Shown: piece by piece, positions 17,851 to 26,181 of the stretch
Layout of the letters: every line of letters starts with the position of its first letter
Position numbering within the stretch: the first letter of the stretch is position 1
Translations under genes and position numbers: made by a program
NCBI RefSeq assembly: GCF_002151125.1
Contig: NZ_MDJZ01000005.1
Coordinates: forward strand, 310,001-374,000
Length of the DNA: 64,000 bases
Reading direction: 5' to 3'
From: Clavibacter michiganensis
GTDB lineage: Bacteria; Actinomycetota; Actinomycetes; Actinomycetales; Microbacteriaceae
The notes under the pieces: model-generated
Seen by the model: only the letters and a program-made list of their open reading frames with translations
Databases searched by the model: none
What the model was told of the DNA's origin: nothing

Positions 17851-18690
17851 TCAGTCGAGGAACAGGACCCGCAGCCGCCGCGTCGTGAAGACGAGGCCGA
17901 CGGCCGTCATCACCGCGAAGTAGAGCACGTGGCCGACGACCGCGAACGAGAGCGCGCCCGTCGTGAAGCCGCGCACGAGCTCGACCGCGTGCCAGAGCGG
18001 GAGCGCCTGGATCACCGTCTGGACCCACGCCGGGTACACCGACAGCGGGTAGAAGGTCGCGGAGAACAGGAACATCGGCAGCAGGATGAAGGCGATCCAG
18101 TCCATCTGCTGGAACGTCCTCATGTAGCTCGTCACCGCCATGCCGAAGCTCGCGAACGCGAGCGCGATGAGCACGACGGACGGCAGCGCGAGGATCGCCC
18201 ACCACGACAGGTTGAGGCCGAGCACCTGCATCACGACGAGGAAGCCGGACGAGTAGACGACGCCGCGCAGCAGCGCCAGCGAGATCTCGCCGAAGGCCAC
18301 GTCGAGCGGGCCGAGCGAGGTCGCGAGCATGCCCTGGTACAGCTTCGAGTGGTTCATCTTGAAGAAGACGTTCCAGGTGGAGTCGTAGACGGCGCCGTTC
18401 ATCGCCGAGACGGCGAGGAGCGCCGGCGCGATGTAGGCGGCGTACGGCACGGGCTGGCCGGTGCTCGTGGTGACGTCGCCGACTAGCGAGCCGAGGCCGA
18501 TCCCCATCGCAAGCAGGTAGAAGACGGGCTCGAAGAAGCCGGAGAGGACGACGGTCCAGTTGGTGCTGCGGGTTGCGAGCAGGCCGCGGGAGAGCACCGA
18601 GCGGGCGTTGCCGGCGTAGAGGGAGCGCGGGCCGCCGCGGCTCCGGCGGGCGGCGGGCGCCGGGGCGACGGGCATCGTGGATCCGGTCAT
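17851..18690 (-). CDS. ABC-2 type permease (second)
   Basis: Membrane subunit of a daunorubicin-type ABC exporter, 279 residues and six helices (FFEPVFYLLAMGIGLGSLV; FGEISLALLRGVVYSSGFLVVM; WIAFILLPMFLFSATFYPL). LLPMFLFSATFYPL is the ABC-2 hallmark before the last helices. It starts four bases inside the end of the neighbouring permease (ATGA), so ATPase and two permeases form one transcript, presumably assembling as ATPase2-permease1-permease2. The cargo (drug, lipid or polysaccharide) is not evident. Confidence 0.85.
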   Translation of the reverse strand: MTGSTMPVAPAPAARRSRGGPRSLYAGNARSVLSRGLLATRSTNWTVVLSGFFEPVFYLLAMGIGLGSLVGDVTTSTGQPVPYAAYIAPALLAVSAMNGAVYDSTWNVFFKMNHSKLYQGMLATSLGPLDVAFGEISLALLRGVVYSSGFLVVMQVLGLNLSWWAILALPSVVLIALAFASFGMAVTSYMRTFQQMDWIAFILLPMFLFSATFYPLSVYPAWVQTVIQALPLWHAVELVRGFTTGALSFAVVGHVLYFAVMTAVGLVFTTRRLRVLFLD

Positions 18691-19571
18691 GCGCGCAGCC
18701 TCCTCGTGGCGACGCGGCGCGCGAGGGTCCAGCCGACCGCGAGCCAGAGCAGCAGGTACGCCACGTGCGCGATCGTGAGCCAGATCGGCTCCTCCATGCC
18801 GTAGGTGGCGACGCGTCCGAGCTCGGTGCCGTGCCAGAGCGGGGAGATCCAGCCGATCCACTGCAGCCAGACGGGGAGCTGGGTGAGCGGGAAGAACGTG
18901 CCCGAGAACAGCGAGAGCGGCGTGATGACGAAGCGCATCACCATCGCGATCTGGCCGGTGTCCTGCGTGAGGGTGGCGACGTAGGCCATGAGCATCACGC
19001 CGATCGCCATGCCGGTGAGCACCGCGGCGCCGACCGCGAGGAAGCCCGTGCCGAGCGGCACGGCGCCGAACAGGAGCATGAACGCGAAGTAGGCGATGCA
19101 GGTGGGCGCCATGCGGATCGCGACGCCGATGACCTGCCCGTCGATGATCTGCGCGGGGGTGAGCGGTGACGCGTTCATCGCCTGGAACACCGGGTTCCAC
19201 TTGAAGCCGCCGAAGATCGGGTAGCTGAACTCCTCGCTCGCGACCGTCATGGCGCTCGTCGCGAGGAGCGCGGGCGCGACGAACACGAGGAAGCTGACAC
19301 CCAGGGCCTGGTTCGCGCCCGTCCCCTGGTCGACGACCGTGGCGAGGCCGACGCCGAGCGCGTAGAGGTAGACGTACGGGCTCGCGATGCCGGTCGCGAG
19401 CGCGGTGCCGAGGTAGGCGCGGATCCCGAGCAGCCGATGCTCGGCCGCGTACCACGCGCCGGCGCGGCGGGGGCGGACGCCACCCGCGACGGCGCGGGCG
19501 CGGTCGTCGGCGCCGTCGCGCGGCCCCTCGGCCGCGGATCCCCCGGCGGCGGTGCGGTCGACGACGCTCAC
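18687..19571 (-). CDS. ABC-2 type permease (first)
   Basis: 294-residue six-helix permease paired with the one downstream. The N-terminus is a 45-residue Ala/Gly/Asp-rich cytoplasmic stretch, then WYAAEHRLLGIRAYLGTALATG. The ABC-2 motif LSLFSGTFFPLTQLPVWLQWIGWISPLWH is split here as LSLFSGTFFPL and WISPLWHGTEL. GTG 19571 overlaps the ATPase stop (GTGA). Its sequence is clearly different from the second permease, so they are old paralogues rather than a recent copy. Confidence 0.85.
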   Translation of the reverse strand: MSVVDRTAAGGSAAEGPRDGADDRARAVAGGVRPRRAGAWYAAEHRLLGIRAYLGTALATGIASPYVYLYALGVGLATVVDQGTGANQALGVSFLVFVAPALLATSAMTVASEEFSYPIFGGFKWNPVFQAMNASPLTPAQIIDGQVIGVAIRMAPTCIAYFAFMLLFGAVPLGTGFLAVGAAVLTGMAIGVMLMAYVATLTQDTGQIAMVMRFVITPLSLFSGTFFPLTQLPVWLQWIGWISPLWHGTELGRVATYGMEEPIWLTIAHVAYLLLWLAVGWTLARRVATRRLRA

Positions 19572-20494
19572 TCGACCAGGCTCCGTCCCGTGAGGCGGAG
19601 GAAGACGTCCTCGAGGCTCGACCGGCGCACGAGCGTCGTGATGGGCTTGAGGCCCTGCTCGAGGATCCGGCTGAGCACCGCCTCCCCGTCGGACGCGTAC
19701 ACGAGCACGCGGTCGGGCAGCACCTCGACGCGGTCGCCGTACCCGGCGATCTCGCGCGACGCGGACTCGTTGCGGTCGGACCCGAAGCGCACCTCGAGCA
19801 CCTCGCGGCTGGAGTGGTCGCGGATGAGGGACGCGGGCGAGCCCTCCGCCATGATCCGCCCCTCGTCGACCACGACGATCCGGTCGCACAGCTGCTCGGC
19901 CTCGTCCATGTAGTGCGTGGTGAGCACGAGCGTCGTGCCCTGCTCCTTGAGGCGGAACAGGCGGTCCCAGAGGATGTGGCGCGCCTGCGGGTCGAGGCCC
20001 GTCGTCGGCTCGTCGAGCAGCAGGATCCGCGGGTCGCTGATGAGGGCCCGCGCGATGGTGAGGCGCCGCTTCATGCCGCCGGAGAGGTCGTCGACCTTCG
20101 CGCCCGCGCGGTCGCTGAGCTGCGCGAACTCGAGCAGCTCGTCGGCGCGGGCCGCGACCTGCTTGCGCGGCAGGCCGAAGTAGCGGCCGTAGACGATGAG
20201 GTTGTCGCGCGCCTTGAGCTCCAGGTCGAGGTTGTCGGCCTGCGGCACGACGCCCAGCTGCGAGCGGATCTCCGGCCCGTGCGTGTCGGGGTCGAGCCCG
20301 AGGATGTCGAGGGTGCCGCCCGTGCGCGAGGAGACCGCGCCGATCATGCGCATGGTCGTGGACTTGCCGGCGCCGTTCGGCCCGAGCAGCCCGAAGGACT
20401 CGCCGGGCGCGACCTCGAAGGACAGGCCGTCGACGGCGACGTGGTCGCCGTACTTCTTCACGAGTCGGTCGGCGGTGATGACGGGGGTGGGCAC
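19568..20494 (-). CDS. ABC-2 exporter ATPase (DrrA-like)
   Basis: 308 residues. Walker A GPNGAGKST, Q-loop VVPQADNLD, signature LSGGMKRRLT, Walker B ILLLDEPTTGLD, H-loop LTTHYMDEAEQL, and a C-terminal domain of about 85 residues as in DrrA-type ATPases, ending LEDVFLRLTGRSLVE (the DVFL motif). GTG 20494 begins the first beta strand PTPVITADRLVKKYG. It is divergent from the next gene, another exporter, with about 210 bp between. Family knowledge suggests efflux of an amphipathic compound; nothing here identifies it. Confidence 0.87.
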   Translation of the reverse strand: MPTPVITADRLVKKYGDHVAVDGLSFEVAPGESFGLLGPNGAGKSTTMRMIGAVSSRTGGTLDILGLDPDTHGPEIRSQLGVVPQADNLDLELKARDNLIVYGRYFGLPRKQVAARADELLEFAQLSDRAGAKVDDLSGGMKRRLTIARALISDPRILLLDEPTTGLDPQARHILWDRLFRLKEQGTTLVLTTHYMDEAEQLCDRIVVVDEGRIMAEGSPASLIRDHSSREVLEVRFGSDRNESASREIAGYGDRVEVLPDRVLVYASDGEAVLSRILEQGLKPITTLVRRSSLEDVFLRLTGRSLVE

Positions 20495-20707
20495 GAGTCC
20501 ACAGCCTAGGGTCGGCCTCGGCTTTTTTCTCCACGGGCGGAATCGCTCCCGGCGGTTGCGCGGCGGTCGACGCGTAGAGTCGCCACGGCGATGCGACACG
20601 CGCGATGCTCCGCTCGCCGGCCGCCCGGCATCCCGACCGCCTCCGGTCGACCACCGGCTGCCCGCGCGCCGCATCACGATCGCACCCCACGACCCGGGAG
20701 ACCACGC

Positions 20708-22669
20708 ATGAGCACCGCCCGCCCCGAGACCGCCGCCGCGCCGCGCGCCCGCTCCCGCAACCCGTTCGCGCGCCGCGACTCCGCGGACGACGGCCCCCGC
20801 GCCCGCTTCTCCGAGCTGCTGCCGTACATCCTCGAGCAGCGCGGGCTCATGGTCTTCGTGGTCGTGCTGAGCGTGCTCGGCGCCGCCGCGAGCCTCGGCC
20901 AGCCGCTCCTCGTGCAGCGCGTCGTCGGCGTCGTGCAGGAGGGCGGCCAGCTCGGCGTCCTCGTCTGGGCGCTCGTCGGCCTCGTCGTCGTGTCCGGCGT
21001 GCTCTCGGGCTACCAGCACTACCTGCTGCAGCGCATGGGCGAGGGCATCGTCCTGTCGTCGCGCCGCACGCTCGTGCGCCGGATCCTCCGCCTCCCCATC
21101 TCGGAGTTCGACACGCGCCGCACCGGCGACCTCGTCTCGCGCGTGGGATCCGACACCACGCTCCTCCGCGCCGTCCTCACCCAGGGCCTCGTCGAGGCGA
21201 TCGGCGGCGCGGTCACGTTCCTCGGCGCCATCATCGCGATGCTCATCATCGACCCCGTGCTCCTCAGCCTCACCGTGCTGGTCGTCGCGGTCTCCGTCGT
21301 CGCCGTCGTGGGGCTCTCCGGCCGGATCCGCGTGGCCAGCCAGCGCGCGCAGCGCAAGGTCGGCGACCTGGCGGCGAGCGTCGAGCGGGCCATCGGCGCG
21401 ATCCGCACCGTCCGCGCCAGCAACGCCACCGACCGCGAGATCCGCACCATCGAGACCGACGCCGAGGGCGCGTGGGAGATGGGGATCAAGGTCGCGAAGG
21501 CCTCCGCGGTCGTCGTGCCCATCGCCGGCATCGCGCTGCAGGCGTCGTTCCTCGTCGTGGTCGGCGTCGGCGGCTACCGCGTGGCGGCCGGGGCGATCAC
21601 GGTCGGCGACCTCGTGGCCTTCATCCTGTTCCTCTTCCTCATGATCATGCCGCTCGGCCAGGCGTTCGGCGCCGTGACCGCGGTGAACCAGGCGCTCGGC
21701 GCGCTCGGCCGGATCCAGGAGATCGTGAAGCTCCCGGTCGAGACCGACGGGGACGCCGAGCTCGCCGGCCGCCTCCGCGACGACGCGCCCGCGGCGGAGG
21801 ACCGCACCGACGCGCCCGCCGTGGAGCTCGTGGACGTGCGGTTCGCGTACCCGGTGGCAGCGGACGCGGATGCGGATGCGGATCCCGACGCGGATGCCGG
21901 TTCAGCCGGTGCCGAGACGCCCGAGGGGCACGCGCCCGCCGCCTCGGACGATGCCGCCGACGCCGCCGCCGGCGCCGACCGCACGGGCGGCGGCGTCCTC
22001 CAGGGCGTCAGCTTCCGCGCCGAGCGGGGGACCCGGATCGCGCTCGTCGGCCCGTCCGGCGCCGGCAAGAGCACGATCCTCGCCCTCATCGAGCGCTTCT
22101 ACGATCCGACCTCGGGCGTCGTCCGCGTGGGCGGGCGGGACATCCGCACGCTCGACCGCGAGGACCTCCGCCGTCAGATCGGCTACGTCGAGCAGGACGC
22201 GCCCGTGCTCGCGGGCACGCTCCGCGAGAACCTCACGCTCACGGCGTTCGACGCGACGGACGAGGACTGCATCCAGGTGCTGCACGCCGTGAACCTCACC
22301 GAGGTGCTCGCCCGCAACGAGCTCGGCCTCGACGCGCCCGTCGGCGAGGACGGCATCATGCTCTCCGGCGGCGAGCGTCAGCGCCTCGCGATCGCGCGCA
22401 CGCTGCTCTCCGCGCCGCCGATCCTCCTGCTCGACGAGTCGACCTCCAGCCTCGACGGCCTCAACGAGCAGCTGCTCCGCAAGGCCATCGACGCGGTCGC
22501 CGAGCACCGCACGCTCATCGTGATCGCGCACCGGCTCTCGACCGTCGTCGACAGCGACCTCATCGTCGTCGTCGAGAAGGGCCGCGTCGTCGGCACGGGC
22601 ACGCACGCGGAGCTCGTCGTCTCGACGCCGCTCTACCGCGACCTCGCGAAGCACCAGCTGCTGGTGTAG
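20708..22669 (+). CDS. Single-chain ABC exporter (membrane plus ATPase domains)
   Basis: 653-residue half-transporter working as a homodimer, MsbA/BmrA-like. Six helices over about 40-330, then the nucleotide-binding domain: Walker A GPSGAGKST, signature LSGGERQR, Walker B ILLLDESTSSLD, H-loop IAHRLST. Unusual: between the A-loop FAYP (380-382) and strand VLQGVSF there are about 47 Ala/Asp-rich residues (383-429) where relatives have about six. ATG 20708 follows GGGAG by about seven bases. Lipid or drug export is the family role; the substrate is unknown. Confidence 0.88.
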   Translation: MSTARPETAAAPRARSRNPFARRDSADDGPRARFSELLPYILEQRGLMVFVVVLSVLGAAASLGQPLLVQRVVGVVQEGGQLGVLVWALVGLVVVSGVLSGYQHYLLQRMGEGIVLSSRRTLVRRILRLPISEFDTRRTGDLVSRVGSDTTLLRAVLTQGLVEAIGGAVTFLGAIIAMLIIDPVLLSLTVLVVAVSVVAVVGLSGRIRVASQRAQRKVGDLAASVERAIGAIRTVRASNATDREIRTIETDAEGAWEMGIKVAKASAVVVPIAGIALQASFLVVVGVGGYRVAAGAITVGDLVAFILFLFLMIMPLGQAFGAVTAVNQALGALGRIQEIVKLPVETDGDAELAGRLRDDAPAAEDRTDAPAVELVDVRFAYPVAADADADADPDADAGSAGAETPEGHAPAASDDAADAAAGADRTGGGVLQGVSFRAERGTRIALVGPSGAGKSTILALIERFYDPTSGVVRVGGRDIRTLDREDLRRQIGYVEQDAPVLAGTLRENLTLTAFDATDEDCIQVLHAVNLTEVLARNELGLDAPVGEDGIMLSGGERQRLAIARTLLSAPPILLLDESTSSLDGLNEQLLRKAIDAVAEHRTLIVIAHRLSTVVDSDLIVVVEKGRVVGTGTHAELVVSTPLYRDLAKHQLLV

Positions 22670-22684
22670 CGGCACCCCGCACCG

Positions 22685-23053
22685 TCAGGCGCGTGGCGTC
22701 GGGTCCGTCCGCTCGGGCGCGGTCAGGTGCATCTCCCGCGCCGCGAGGAACACCGGCAGCGCGACGGCGAACGCCACGAGCGGGGCGAGCAGCACGTAGA
22801 TCCACACGCGCCGCATCCGCAGCCGCCGCCCCTCGACGATGATGAAGGTGACGCTCGCGACCGCGGCGATCAGCAGGTCCCACGACAGCGACGAGACCGC
22901 GGGGCCGCCCGCGCCGAGGTCGGCGAGGAAGTCGCGGCCCTCCGTCATGACGCGGATGTTCGCGGTCCACGTGAGAACGAGCCCGGCCGCGGCGAGCACC
23001 AGGTAGACGACGGCGAGGCGCGTGGGGCGCCGGCGTGCGGGACGCGTGCTCAT
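22685..23053 (-). CDS. DUF2834 family membrane protein
   Basis: 122 residues with three hydrophobic helices: LAVVYLVLAAAGLVLTWTAN, LSWDLLIAAVASVTFIIVEG and VWIYVLLAPLVAFAVALPVF. The middle pattern of Asp in a helix followed by EGRRLRMR, and GRDFLADLGAGGPAVSS ahead of it, are features I associate with DUF2834. Function unknown. Convergent with the ABC exporter, 15 bases apart, without a terminator hairpin. ATG 23053 is preceded by GGGG about four bases upstream. Confidence 0.68.
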   Translation of the reverse strand: MSTRPARRRPTRLAVVYLVLAAAGLVLTWTANIRVMTEGRDFLADLGAGGPAVSSLSWDLLIAAVASVTFIIVEGRRLRMRRVWIYVLLAPLVAFAVALPVFLAAREMHLTAPERTDPTPRA

Positions 23054-23171
23054 GGGGACCCCTCTTCTTCGGTGACGCCAGGCTAGGCGCTCGCCCGCCG
23101 AGCTGCCCGGCCCGCCCGGGATCGGTCACGGAACGGCCCGCCACCCGCCGGGGAGGGAGCGGCCCGCGGGA

Positions 23172-23984
23172 TCAGCCGGCCGGCGCGGTGAGCGCGTACA
23201 GCGCGACGGCGCTGGCGGCCGCCACGTTGAGCGAGTCGATGCCGTGCGCCATCGGGATCCGCACCACCGTGTCCGCCGACCCGATCGCCTCCGCGGACAG
23301 CCCCGGACCCTCCGACCCGAGCACGATGGCGAGCCGCTCGTGCTCCTCTGCCGGGAAGTCGCGGATCGACACGGCGTCGGGCGTCAGCGCGAGCGCAGCG
23401 ACGTGGAAGCCGGCGTCGGCGAGCGCCGTCCGGGTCTCCGGCCACTCCCCCGTGCGCGTCCACGGCACCTGCAGCACCGTGCCCATGCTGACGCGGATGG
23501 CGCGGCGGTAGAACGGATCCGTGCAGCGCGGCGTCACGAGCACGGCGTCCGCGCCGATCGCCCCGACGGAGCGGAAGATCGCGCCGACGTTGGTGGGATC
23601 CACGACGTCCTCGAGCACCACCACCCGCCGGGCGTCCGCCAGCAGCGACGCGACCGAGGGCAGCGCCGGCCGGTCGAGCGAGGCGACGACGCCGCGGTGC
23701 AGCACGTACCCGGTGAGCTCGGCGAGCAGCTCGCCGGGCCCCGTGAACACGGGCACGTCGCGGTCGCCCACGAGCGCGAGCGCCTCGTCCACCGTGCCGC
23801 CGAGCGCGAGCACCGACCGCGGCGCGTGCCCGGCCCGGAGCGCGCGCTCGAGCACGAGCGCCGACTCCGCGAGGTAGATCCCGTGCCCCGCGCCCTCGGC
23901 CTTGCGGAGCGCGACGTCGGTGCGGTGGCTGTAGTCGGCGAGCCGCGGATCCGCCAGGTCGTCGACCGGGACGACGTGCGCCAC
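23172..23984 (-). CDS. SpoU/TrmH-type RNA 2'-O-methyltransferase
   Basis: Methylates ribose of an rRNA or tRNA nucleotide with S-adenosylmethionine. 270 residues: an N-terminal substrate-binding part (KAEGAGHGIYLAESALVLERAL), then the knotted SPOUT domain with motif 1 DPTNVGAIFRSVGAIGADAV, motif 2 IVLGSEGPGLS and motif 3 IPMAHGIDSLNVAAASAVALY. GTG 23984 overlaps the dehydrogenase stop by one base (TAGTG). The exact RNA target cannot be told; the actinobacterial thiostrepton-resistance-like group is possible. Confidence 0.85.
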   Translation of the reverse strand: MAHVVPVDDLADPRLADYSHRTDVALRKAEGAGHGIYLAESALVLERALRAGHAPRSVLALGGTVDEALALVGDRDVPVFTGPGELLAELTGYVLHRGVVASLDRPALPSVASLLADARRVVVLEDVVDPTNVGAIFRSVGAIGADAVLVTPRCTDPFYRRAIRVSMGTVLQVPWTRTGEWPETRTALADAGFHVAALALTPDAVSIRDFPAEEHERLAIVLGSEGPGLSAEAIGSADTVVRIPMAHGIDSLNVAAASAVALYALTAPAG

Positions 23985-25459
23985 TAGGCGCCGAACGGGT
24001 CGGGCGTGAGCGTGTACTTCGTGTTCAGGTACTCGTGGATCCCCTCGAGCCCGCCCTCGCGCCCGAGGCCCGACTGCTTGACGCCGCCGAACGGCGCCGC
24101 CGCGTTGGAGATGACGCCCATGTTGAGACCGGTCATGCCCGTCTCGAGGCGCTCGATCATGCGCTGGCCGCGCGCGAGGTCGCGCGTGAAGACGTAGGAG
24201 ACGAGGCCGAACTCGGTGTCGTTGGCGAGGCGCACGGCGTCGTCCTCGTCGTCGAACGGCACGATCGCGACGACCGGTCCGAAGATCTCCTCGCGCAGGA
24301 TGTCGCTGCCCTCGGCGACGTCCGTGACGAGCGTCGGCGGGTAGAAGTGGCCGGCGCCCTCCCGAGGCTCGCCGCCCGCGCGCACGGTCGCGCCGCGCTC
24401 GACGGCGTCGCGCACCAGCCGGTCGGCCTTGTCGACCGCGCGCCCGTCGATGAGCGGCCCGACCGTGACGCCCTCCTCGGTGCCGCGCCCGATGCGCATC
24501 GCGTCGATGCGCTCCTGCAGCCGGTCGGCGAACGCGTCCGCGATCGACGCCTCCACGATGAAGCGGTTCGCGGCCGTGCACGCCTGGCCGACGTTGCGGA
24601 ACTTCGCCGCCATCGCGCCCTCCACCGCCTTGTCGATGTCGGCGTCCGCGAAGACCACGAACGGCGCGTTGCCGCCCAGCTCGAGCGAGACGCGCAGCAC
24701 GTTCTGCGCCGCCTGCGCGCCGAGCTGGCGGCCGACGGGCGTGGATCCGGTGAAGCTCAGCTTGCGCAGCCGCGGGTCGGCGATGAGCGGACCGGTGACG
24801 TCGGCGGCCTGCGTGGTGGGGATCACGTTGAGGACGCCCGCGGGCAGCCCCGCCTCCGCCAGCAGCTCGGCGAAGCGGAGCGTGGTGAGCGGCGTGAGGT
24901 CGGCGGGCTTGATGACCACGGTGCAGCCCGCGGCGAGCGCCGGCGCGATCTTTCGGGTCGCCATCGCCAGCGGGAAGTTCCACGGCGTGATGAGGAGCAC
25001 CGGGCCGACCGGATGCTGCGACACGATCATCCGACCGGTGCCCTCGGGGTTCACGCCGTAGCGGCCGGTGATGCGCACGGCCTCCTCGGAGAACCAGCGG
25101 AGGAACTCGCCGCCGTAGGTCACCTCGCCGAGCGACTCGGCCAGCGGCTTGCCCATCTCGAGCGTCATGAGGAGCGCGAACTCGTCCTTCCGCTCCTGGA
25201 GCAGGTCAAACGCGCGGCGGAGGATCTCCCCCCGGGCACGCGGCGCGGTCGCCGCCCACGCCGCCTGCGCCGCGACCGCGGCGTCCAGGGCGCGCGCCCC
25301 GTCCGCGGGGCTGGCGTCGGCCACGTGCGCGATGACGTCGTCGGTGGCCGGATCCCGGACCTCGAACGTCGTCCCGCCCTCGGCGTCGACCCGCTCCCCG
25401 CCGATGAGCAGGGTGGTGGGCGTGCCCGACAGGAGGTCGGTCTCGGTGGATGCGCTCAT
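23984..25459 (-). CDS. gabD: Succinate-semialdehyde dehydrogenase (NADP+)
   Basis: Oxidises succinic semialdehyde to succinate, the end of the GABA route. 491 residues, normal for the family. N161 in TPWNFPLAMATRK, E260 in LELGGNAPFVVF and nucleophile C294 in NVGQACTAANRF are the aldehyde dehydrogenase catalytic set; NEFGLVSYVF-like and FGGVKQSGLGREGG follow near the end. ATG 25459 has an AGGA five bases upstream. No transaminase or GABA transporter is adjacent, so related aldehydes remain possible. The leader carries a C/A-rich repeat described separately. Confidence 0.88.
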   Translation of the reverse strand: MSASTETDLLSGTPTTLLIGGERVDAEGGTTFEVRDPATDDVIAHVADASPADGARALDAAVAAQAAWAATAPRARGEILRRAFDLLQERKDEFALLMTLEMGKPLAESLGEVTYGGEFLRWFSEEAVRITGRYGVNPEGTGRMIVSQHPVGPVLLITPWNFPLAMATRKIAPALAAGCTVVIKPADLTPLTTLRFAELLAEAGLPAGVLNVIPTTQAADVTGPLIADPRLRKLSFTGSTPVGRQLGAQAAQNVLRVSLELGGNAPFVVFADADIDKAVEGAMAAKFRNVGQACTAANRFIVEASIADAFADRLQERIDAMRIGRGTEEGVTVGPLIDGRAVDKADRLVRDAVERGATVRAGGEPREGAGHFYPPTLVTDVAEGSDILREEIFGPVVAIVPFDDEDDAVRLANDTEFGLVSYVFTRDLARGQRMIERLETGMTGLNMGVISNAAAPFGGVKQSGLGREGGLEGIHEYLNTKYTLTPDPFGA

Positions 25460-25487
25460 GCTGTCCTCGCTTCTTCCGTGCTGCGTC

Positions 25488-25514
25488 GTGCTGGTGCTCG
25501 TGCTGGTGCTCGTG
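25488..25514. repeat. 12-bp tandem repeat in the gabD leader
   Basis: GTGCTGGTGCTC occurs at 25488-25499 and again at 25500-25511, with the start of a third unit. On the gabD transcript this reads as a U-free C/A/G-rich leader (CACCAGCACGAG). The adjacent 12-mer CAGCACGACGCA also occurs in the asd leader. Confidence 0.6.
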
Positions 25515-25526
25515 TGCGTGCGGCCG

Positions 25527-26117
25527 TCAGTCCGCCGGGCCCTCGACAATCTCCGCCCCGGCGTCGCGCAGGCGGTCGAGGGCGGCGGCGCTGGTGGCCG
25601 GCGCCACTCCCGCGACCAGGTCGGCGAGGATCCGCACGCGCCTGCCCTGGTGCACCGCGTCGAGGGCCGACGCGAGCACGCAGTAGTCCGTCGCGAGGCC
25701 CACCACGTCGATGTCGGTGATGTCGTGCAGCACCAGCAGGTCCGCCAGCGGCACCCCGTCCTCCGTCGTGCCCTCGAAGATCGAGTACGCGGGCGCGCCC
25801 TGCCCCTTGCGGACGTGGAAGTCGACGGCCGTGACGTCGAGGTCCGGGTGGTACTCGGCGCCCGTGGTGCCCTGCACGCAGTGCGCGGGCCAGGTGGTCG
25901 AGAAGTCGGGGACGGCGCCGGTCGCGGCGAAGTGGCCGCCGTTGTCGCCGGTCGCCTCGTGCCAGTCGCGGGAGGCGATGACGTGGTCGTACCGGTACGG
26001 CTCCGCGGCGAGGAGCCGGGTGATCCCCCGCGCGACGTCGCCGCCGCCGTCGACGCCGAGCGCGCCGCCCTCGGTGAAGTCGTTCTGCACGTCGATGATG
26101 AACAAGGCCCTGCTCAT
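25527..26117 (-). CDS. pncA: Nicotinamidase/pyrazinamidase
   Basis: Hydrolyses nicotinamide to nicotinate for NAD salvage in the cytoplasm. 196 residues of the cysteine-hydrolase family with catalytic triad D9 (FIIDVQNDF), K104 (HVRKGQGA) and C146 (GLATDYCVLAS). Metal ligands D51, H53 and H72 are in place, and PAHCVQGTTGAEYHPDL is typical of PncA. ATG 26117 with an AGGAGCGGC stretch just upstream. The complete ligand set makes nicotinamidase more likely than a generic isochorismatase. Confidence 0.88.
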   Translation of the reverse strand: MSRALFIIDVQNDFTEGGALGVDGGGDVARGITRLLAAEPYRYDHVIASRDWHEATGDNGGHFAATGAVPDFSTTWPAHCVQGTTGAEYHPDLDVTAVDFHVRKGQGAPAYSIFEGTTEDGVPLADLLVLHDITDIDVVGLATDYCVLASALDAVHQGRRVRILADLVAGVAPATSAAALDRLRDAGAEIVEGPAD

Positions 26118-26181
26118 GCGCCGCTCCTTCCCCGGGCCGGGCCCGGTGTCGTGGATCCGCTGCCCGGTCCCGGACCGCGCG

